Shown: one piece after another, positions 23,762-64,000 of the stretch
How positions within the stretch are numbered: the first letter of the stretch is position 1
How the letters are laid out: each line of letters starts with the position of its first letter
NCBI RefSeq assembly: GCF_018991925.1
Contig: NW_024735503.1
Span: 5,086,795-5,150,794, forward strand
Source: Homarus americanus
Lineage: Eukaryota > Arthropoda > Malacostraca > Decapoda > Nephropidae
Length of the DNA stretch: 64,000 nucleotides
Direction of reading: 5' to 3'
Notes under the pieces: model-generated
The model's input: only the letters and a program-made list of their open reading frames with translations
What the model was told of the DNA's origin: nothing
The model's database searches: none
Made by a program: the position numbers and the translations under genes

Positions 23762-24973
23762 ATTTTTATTTTATTTTTTTTTTACGGAGAATAGCCCACC
23801 AGGGCACAGGTCATCGACCCACAACGGGGCCTATGGGGCGAAAAAATACGAGGAAAAAGAAACTAAAATTAGAAAAGAAAAAGATTATATTAATCTACAC
23901 CACGAAGATGCCGGAAAATCAGCTTTTTAAAGTGAGACAGATTGTATGAGTATGGAAACAGAAGAAGGCAGAGCATTCCACAGTTTGGCTGTGTGAGGAA
24001 AGAAGGATGTACTACAACGGGCTATTCTAGTGTGACCGACAGCCACAGAGAAACGGTGGGCACCGCGGGCAAGACAAGTGTTACGAGCACACGGCCTTGC
24101 CGGCGGTACACAGGATGCCAAATCCACCGAACATTGTCCGTTAAAGTACCTGTAAAAGAGAGAGAGAGTGAAGCAACATTGCGGCAAAGAGAAAGGGAAG
24201 AAAGATTATCAACTAAAGGAGGAGAGTTAATAAGACGAAATGCCTTTGATTCCACCCTATATAACAGTTGGTCAGAGAAGTCACCCCAGATATGAGAGCA
24301 GTACTCCAAGTTAGGACGAATGAATCCCTTATATACTTGAAGGAACTGCTCAGGAATGAAGAGACTACGGCATCTGTACAGCATTCCCAGCTTTCAGGGG
24401 TAGCTTTAGCTATATTGTGAATGTCTGGGCCACACATTCACAGTGTGGCTTCCATGACATATTAGAGGAAATGGCGAGACCTAGCACATCTATTTCAGAA
24501 CTTAGCAGAATGATTGTGTCCTGAAATGTGATTGGTGGTGTTGGGGTATGTGCCGGTTTGGCAGCGGTGTATCAGTCCGGCTCAGACGTCACGCTGTGTG
24601 GACGTCTCTATCCCCCCTTGTCACCCTCGCTAATAAACAGACTATGGACGCGGCCATTAATTATCCCCGGGTTGGCAATCTAACAGGTGGGCGATCATCG
24701 AATTTGGAAAGTGTAATTGGTAAATACTGAGTTTTATTACTAATGAACTTAACCAAGTTTCTACCTCCCCATTCGGAGATGCTGCACAGATCCACATTGA
24801 TAGATGAAATGGTATCAGCTCTAGAAACAGATCTAGTTTGAGAATTAGGGGGAAGGGAAAAATGTGAAGAAGGGTGAAGAGTAGAATCATCAGCATAAGA
24901 ATGGATAGAATTAGTCGTAGTGTGAAGTATATCATTTATAAAGAGAAGGAAGAGAGTAGGTGAAAGAACAGAA
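23762..24973 (-). mobile_element. LINE B, 3' half (interrupted by a CR1-like insertion)
   Basis: Minus-strand non-LTR element. From 24973 downward: VGVPQGSVL, a YADD-type catalytic loop (SYADDSTLH, about 24885-24915), SEWG, then QVYKGFIRPNLEYCSHIWG, RAHRFSVAV-type C-terminal block and LWNALPSSV. The 3' end (23762-23880) carries the CGCCCC ... GGGCTATTC module shared with three other places. The 5' half continues at 26829. Confidence 0.85.
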
Positions 24974-26828
24974 CCCTGTGGGACACCAACTTTTTACTTT
25001 TATCCTCTTCACCACTGATGGGCTCGTTAGCCGCTTGGGCGATCGGTCACGTCTCTGTTACGCACTGTTGGCAAGCACTGGGCATGCACCGGCTCCTGAA
25101 TGTATCTGAACCTGCTCCAGTGTTGGTCAAGTCTGGTCTGGAAAGAGCTCACACTCGGTGCCGTCACAACACTTTCTGGTAGATTGTTCCAAGAGTTCAC
25201 AACTCTCACTCCGAAAAAGTTTGCCCTCACAGTTTTCTGGACTTGCGGCTCTTCAATCTTGAGCTGTGACCCCTTGTGGGGCGACCGTCCGTCAGCTCCA
25301 AGTAAAGACACTCAACTGAGTAGTGCCCCTTGAGATGCTTATACACCTCAATTAGGTCTCCCCTTGCCCGTCTGTAGTATAAGTTAGGCAAGTTCAGGCG
25401 CTCCAATCTCTCAGGGTAGTTGAGGTGCCGAAGTGCAGGCACCAGTCTGGTGGCCTTCCTTTGAACATTTTCAACCAACTGACAGTCCCTAGCATTTCTC
25501 GGGGAAAAGTCGGGGGTGACAGTACTCCAGATGGGGAAACACTTCACTCTTGAAGATCGTTACGAGGGACGGACCGTCTAGATATTTGAACGACCTTCTT
25601 ATAAGACCCAATAATTTATTTGCCTGATTTACTTTCTTCTCGCAATGGCCCGAGAACTTCAGCTCATTGTCAACATACACACCTACTGAAGGTGCTTCTC
25701 ACATTGTCTCAAATAGTGCAGTTTCTTCACCCCGTTGGGACATATGATACGCCTCCTTATCGTTGGTACGCCCCAGGTGCATCCTCTTGCACTGCGTGAC
25801 ATTGAATCTCAGCAGCCATTTCTTCGACCATTCTTGGAGCTCACAGAGATCCTTCTGCAGCTCTTCACAGTCAGCTTGGTTCATGATTTCCGGAAATAAC
25901 TTGGCGTCATCGGCAAACATTTGTATGGAGGAGTGTACAACGTCAGGCATATCATTTATGAAACAAACAAACAACAGCGGGCCCAATACACTGCCCTGTG
26001 GTACCCCGCTTGTGACAGGTACAGATGATGATTTCGTGCCATTAATCACCACACAATGCTTGCGGTCATGTAGAAAGGCTTCTATCCAAGCTAGGGCATT
26101 CCCCGAATTCCGTACCCTTCCAGTTTGATTTTCAGCCTTTCGTGGGGTACACTGTCGAAAGCCTTGGCAAAATCTAGGTGTATATTGTCGATATTACCAC
26201 CACGTTCCAGAATATGGGTCCAAATATCCAATACCTTGAGCAATTGTGTTAAGCAGGAGCACCCCGGCATAAAACCGTGTTGGCAATCCTTTACAAGGTT
26301 GTTTCGTCGTAGATGTTCCATCGCGGCATCTCTGACAATACTCTCATGTACTTTACATATCATGCTGGTCAGGCTCACCGGTCTATAGTTGTTCGTGGAG
26401 TGACGATCGCCCTTCTTCAAGATAGGACTCACATAAGCCACTTTCTAGTCACTGGGGACCTTTTGTTCATCCAGGCATTTACAAAACAGGATCTTCAGGG
26501 GCTCAGCAAGCTCGTTGCACAACTCTCTTAGCACTCTGGGATGCACCATGTCAGGGCCGGGACTCTTATGGACCTTTAGCTTTGACAGTTTATTTCTAAT
26601 ACCCTCTTCTGTGAACACAATGCGGGTCATTGCTGTGTCGAACTGTCTGTCCTCAAACGCAGGAAGGTTAATCGCATCCTCTCTTGTGAACACCAAGGAA
26701 CAGAGGCTGTTCAATGCCTCAGCTTTATCCTGGTCAGATTCTGCGTAACTACCATCTTCAAGCCTCAGGTCTGATACTCCTACTCGCGTTTTTAATTTCG
26801 ACTTTGCATAGCGGTAAAACGCCTTTGG
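24974..26828 (-). mobile_element. CR1-like LINE, copy B, inserted into LINE B
   Basis: 5'-truncated copy of the same family as 19259-22390. The 3' end is identical in form and the body aligns block by block. It begins (right side, 26828) inside the linker at KAFYRYAKSKLK. It interrupts LINE B exactly between SRSFFT and VGVPQGSVL of one reverse transcriptase, so it is the younger of the two. Confidence 0.9.
25027..26826 (-). pseudogene. Reverse transcriptase pseudogene (CR1-like copy B)
   Basis: Nearly continuous: KVHKSPGPDMVHPRVLREL, KVPSD then a stop replacing the usual Trp, SPILKKGDRHSTNNYRP, QHGFMPGCSCLTQLL, HLDFAKAFDSVPHERL, a frameshift near 26095, [22 protein letters not shown], then the C-terminal RKATRLVPALRHLNYPERLE and WNNLPESVVTAPSV blocks down to 25027. 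Confidence 0.88.
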
Positions 26829-27240
26829 TAAAGAAGGAGCGAGAGGTCGATCCCTTGACGACAACTGCCATGGATCGGTTCTCAAGGAGGCGAGATATTA
26901 GAGAACACAGTGGGGGAGAGAAACCATAAGAGGGAAGTTTAGAAAGCAAAGACTTGTGCTTTGGAGATGTCGAGGACCGCGACGAAAGTTTCACCATAAT
27001 CCCTAAGAGAGGATGACCAAAGATGGGTGCAGTAAGAGAGATCACCAGTAGATCTCGCCTGGCGAAAGCCATGTTGGTGATCCGACAAAAGAGAAAAGCG
27101 TTCAAGGTAACGGAGAAAACGGGAGTTTAAGATAATTTCGAAAATCTTAGACAATCGAGACATTGGTTGTGAAGATCATGCTCGGTAACCTCTGACCAAC
27201 AGAACATTTATCAACGCGTCCGCAATTTTAGCAGCATCAA
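26829..27240 (-). mobile_element. LINE B, 5' portion of the RT (other side of the insertion)
   Basis: Minus-strand frame with SRLSKIFEIILNSRFLRYLE, SLLSDHQHGFRQARSTGD, LWSSSLRDYGETFVAVLDIS, a frameshift, then LLSKLPSYGFSPPLCSLIS and VVVKGSTSRSFFT ending at the insertion. Upstream of SRLSKIF part of the RT seems deleted. Confidence 0.85.
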
Positions 27241-27910
27241 AGGGAATAGACTACCCATGTTCACTTTATCCAGCAGCGAAGAGGATAAAGTAAAGTGAAC
27301 GTAGGTAGCAGAATTTCTCTGCTGCTCTTAAAACGGCGGACGCATTGTTAAATACATTCAAGTTATGTTCTATTTTGTACTCACACTCAGAAAGTTTATT
27401 GTGACAATAGGTGCAGATTATAAACACAAATATACAACGATTTTCACGTGGCTGTCTCTTGGTGCTATAATGCATTGCAGTACTGTAATGTAACAAGTTT
27501 TATATTTGCATTACGACGCTTTAACAAGTTGTAAGTGGTGACGTTATGATACATTACTATGTTTTAACTACTAAGGTCTTTAAGCACGTATTTTTGGTTA
27601 GTATGAGTTCCCAAGAAATTACTACTGTATGATAAAGCAAGTAGGGTACTTCAGAGTTTTATTCAGCGGGTGTTGTAAATTAAACCACTTTTTATATATT
27701 ATATATTCCACAATTTACTTTTGATATAACGTGGGAGAATATTAATAATCGGATCATATAAAGAATAGCACCCCAGCTTACTTCACCTTAATAATAATTA
27801 CCCTCACGCTAACCTAACTGCTTCAGGCAACCCTAGGGCGTTTAATCATTAGGTTAAATAAAGTTGGGTGGCTAATCTCCCTTTGCTCCTAATAAACGAA
27901 TCTTTTGCAG
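27241..27910. other. Intergenic stretch upstream of peptide gene 2
   Basis: Contains an imperfect hairpin (CTACCCATGTTCACTTTA ... AAAGTGAACGTAGGTAG, 27251-27307) and a TATAAA-like word (CATATAAAG near 27755) that is too close to the splice acceptor at 27910 to be an obvious promoter for a spliced leader exon. Confidence 0.45.
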
Positions 27911-27941
27911 ACAGAGAGGACTGTCAAGAACTTCAGCCAAG
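27911..27941 (+). other. 5'UTR part of the coding exon of peptide gene 2
   Basis: Acceptor TCTTTTGCAG ends at 27910. The leader ends in CAGCCAAG before the ATG, like peptide gene 1. Confidence 0.65.
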
Positions 27942-28238
27942 ATGAGGCTGATGTGTGTGTTGGTGGTGGTTGTACTCGTATGCCTGGCCACAGATACCCA
28001 CGCTGGGCCTTCCTACGGGAGGTATCTCACCGGAGCCAGAAACAGATCTGGTGGTCGCAGGAGGCAGGGAAATCAAAGGGGCCACCGCACCAACAGACTG
28101 AACAGTGTTAATAAACCCCCTAACCGGAGTGGGCGTATGCGCTCCAGGCCTCCCTCTGGCCTACCAGGAGCTCACTTCCTCCCAGATCCCTACGCCTTTG
28201 TCAACTCTGATGTCTACCCGGCCGTGTCCTTCAAATGA
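27942..28238 (+). CDS. Small secreted Arg-rich peptide with DPYAF motif (paralogue 2)
   Basis: A 98-residue protein. Signal peptide at residues 1-21 (LVVVVLVCLA core, THA cleavage site). The predicted mature peptide of 77 residues has no cysteine and is very rich in Arg, Gly, Ser, Asn and Pro (SGGRRRQGNQRGHR, SGRMRSRPPSG). It ends with a LPDPYAF block (DPYAF at 82-86) and a short aromatic tail. Compared with the 14590 paralogue the basic region is about 30 residues longer, while the DPYAF block and tail are in the same position relative to the C-terminus. It is encoded in one exon after a good acceptor, on the same strand, 13 kb away. The function is unknown to me. The composition recalls cationic antimicrobial or matrix peptides in general, without a recognised family signature. 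The GRRRQ site could be cleaved by a convertase. Confidence 0.82.
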   Translation: MRLMCVLVVVVLVCLATDTHAGPSYGRYLTGARNRSGGRRRQGNQRGHRTNRLNSVNKPPNRSGRMRSRPPSGLPGAHFLPDPYAFVNSDVYPAVSFK

Positions 28239-30354
28239 TGTCTTCTCAGCTATGCCCCTCATCTGTTTTCTGTCTACCCAAGTGTCACTACGGTCATTTT
28301 AACAATACTGGGGTTGTTATATCAGTCAACGGTGTACTCTTATCACTTCACATTACTTTTAAAGTAAATATCTAAAACGTGAGAGATGACAGATACATTA
28401 ACAGTAATATTTCATCTGATACTTGTTCAAGTGAGAGTGTTATTCAGAAAAAAAAAGAATGGCCAGATTTTAATATACAGAATAACCATTTAATAATCTG
28501 TGTATTTTTTCAATGTCCCCGTACTACTCAAGTCGGATTTAGAATTGTATGGAATGTTTATTACGTGTGTTTAAAAAAATCGCATATTTCATTTTTTTTA
28601 ATGTTATATACAAATGAAATCCTGGAATTTTACAGATAGTCCTGCAATTTTAGGAAAATATATTCATAGGCTCACTCATATTTTTGTTTTATCTACATGT
28701 ACTGTATAAAGTTCATCTTAATAATGCTGATATATGCACACTTGTTTAGTGAATTAAATTTTTAAATGATTAACACGTAAGTATGACAGCTAAATCAGTT
28801 GTGTCTTTTCTTGTTTAAATTAGGTAAGACAGTCTGTACACTTCTGTGGCTTGAGTGCTATTTAGCTATACAATATCTTCGTTATAAACTAAGCCTCTGC
28901 TCGTCTGCCTTCCCAAGCAAGCAGAACCAACTATCATACCGTTTTGGTCTTCAATATTTCTTTTTAATGTGTGGTTTGGCCGTTTAAGCAACCGCCTTCA
29001 ATTTTACCCAGAATGTTTTCATCCGATGAGTAAATTTGCTTATATCGGTTTTTTAGTATTATTTCTCCCGATTTCACCTGATACTAAATGTATATACAAA
29101 AAATTACACACATCAATATTAACAACAACATATTTACTTACGGTTTGTATAATATCTTGTTACGACTGTCACTTGATACCCAAACAATCACAGCTCTGGT
29201 TCATCCCATTGTTGTTTTACAATTTAACTTTTATCGCCTCGACTTTTAATTGTTCTTTGCAGGGTTTTTTTTATATGGTACTGTAATTAGCGTTAGCGAG
29301 GCTGACCATCAAAACAACGCGATTGTTCTGTTCGAATTTTTTCACAAGAGGTAATGGCGGCTATTAGAGATTTCAAAACTTTCAGTCGAATACATTGCCA
29401 TGGCAAATAAAACACTGTTTAAAAACGATTAATACGTACACCACTTACTTCACTGTAAGATTTGTTCAGTTAACATTCAACCTCAGCCTTGTTTACCACA
29501 ATAAATCACACTCTTCGTTAATCACTGACTTATGGTATACTCAACTCCGGGTAACCCAAAGCGACTGAGTGTCAATCACTGCTGTCACCTGCTCTGTGAA
29601 ATCTCTATTTTAAACCCTTGTCTCATTATGGACATGGGAAGAGGAAACTGGAGCTTGACAATCTAGAAACCAAACAAATATTTCCACCTGTTATTCTTGC
29701 AATTCGTCTTCGAGAAAAAGAGTACGCCTATTTTCTTTTAGTGGCTCTCGTGGATTTGTGATTCCTTCATGTAGACTTACTGTACATCCCCGCCCCCCTT
29801 TTCCTGGAATATATATTCAACTACTGCTGTCTCAAGATTTTCCATAAAACCTTGACAATAATTCGTATGTCTGATTCCTCCCTCAGTTTGTTCTTTGTAG
29901 TTTATTTTTTTCTCCCTCAATTATTTTATCCTTATTTTCAGATATTGTATAATAGTTGACTTACCTTCCTTTCCTTGATATAACTTTTAACATCTGCAGA
30001 AAAATTTGCATATTAAATATAGTCACAGTATACAGTATTTGAATTTTCTCGCTGTATTTTCACTCTGGTGAGTAGAGAATATTTAAGGAAATATTCAGAG
30101 GACTTGGTTAAATAAGATTATTAAACATTTATTTTTTTTAACTTTACTTTCAGATTTCCACAGTGATTTGCCATAAAAATCGAAATCCTAAAGGTACAGA
30201 TTTTCTCAATGTATTCATTATTGTGGTTAACGACGATGATGGCACACGTGTGACAGCCCCAACAATTGTCTTATAACATTATTAGTCGTTCTGAAAAAAG
30301 AAAAGGAATCTAGCTGCAATAATATTCACAGAAAAATACACTCCATAATCTACA
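28239..30354. other. Intergenic stretch between peptide gene 2 and ICE2
   Basis: AT-rich, with no repeat or mobile-element protein recognised. An ICE2 promoter must lie here or in this direction. An acceptor-like ATATTCACAG ends at 30331, so a 5'UTR intron is possible. Confidence 0.5.
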
Positions 30355-63768
<33,414 letters not shown>

Positions 63769-64000
63769 TAGAGAAGAACTCAAGTATGGTAGAATGGGAA
63801 AGGTGTCAATCACACAGACTTGGTGGATTGAAATATTAATGCATGGAAGTGTAAGCTCCAAGTGTCATTTAATATTATTTTCTGAACTTTTTTATCCTAT
63901 TCACAATAGCATCATCTCATAGTGCACAGTGCATGTAGCTACCTCTCTAACACTGTGCCTTTATCTGCCATCGTAATTTTTTCTTGAGATATGCAGATGT
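63769..64000 (+). other. ICE2: ICE2 3'UTR (partial)
   Basis: AT-rich sequence after the stop. No canonical AATAAA before the window edge. Confidence 0.55.

Noticed and set aside
29287..29345. Possible 5' untranslated exon of ICE2 ending at AAGAG|GTAATG
   Set aside because: Donor-like but with no promoter or matching evidence. A single splice-like site is not enough.

Overview
This is animal nuclear DNA, most likely from a decapod crustacean (shrimp, prawn, crayfish or crab). That assignment is inference. It rests on one gene split into many exons by GT..AG introns, long (TA)n, (AAT)n and (CA)n tracts, TTAGG-like motifs (the arthropod telomere unit), a heavy load of decaying non-LTR retrotransposons and Tigger/Harbinger DNA elements, and small signal-peptide genes of the kind seen in crustacean secretomes. 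No bacterial gene, operon or CRISPR array is present.

Layout. 1-13 kb is gene-poor. It holds tandem repeats, a tRNA-like SINE, a decayed LINE with ORF1/RT/RNase H remnants (3.2-5.45 kb), a Harbinger-derived element with terminal inverted repeats (9808-10444), and a retroelement with a restriction-like endonuclease domain (10.7-11.4 kb). 13-28.3 kb contains two paralogous genes for small secreted arginine-rich, cysteine-free peptides (CDS 14590-14793 and 27942-28238). They share a 5'UTR/signal-peptide exon layout and a DPYAF core near the C-terminus. Between them lie a 17-copy 47-bp minisatellite, an orphan exon (17780-17881), a TTAGG-like array, and two CR1-like LINE copies. The second CR1-like copy is inserted inside an older LINE.

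30.4-63.8 kb is one plus-strand gene that I reconstruct as 15 coding exons (916 codons). It encodes the little elongation complex subunit 2 (ICE2, formerly NARG2). All exon phases join without a stop. The C-terminal NARG2_C region is recognisable, including motifs ending in the conserved HIKHYKIPATFP stretch. ICE2 acts with ICE1, ELL and ZC3H8 in transcription of small nuclear RNA genes (family knowledge). Its introns are filled with mobile DNA: at least five complete CAG-ended, TA-flanked elements, Tigger and Gypsy remnants, a third CR1-like LINE, a foldback element around a (TA)n core, and an exact 83-bp inverted pair of tRNA-like sequences. Intron 12 alone is 12.2 kb.

The items most worth following are the DPYAF secreted-peptide pair with its orphan exon, the perfect inverted SINE-like pair in an ICE2 intron, the nested LINE insertion, and paired 3'-end repeats that show several active families. 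I do not see a multi-gene system beyond these.
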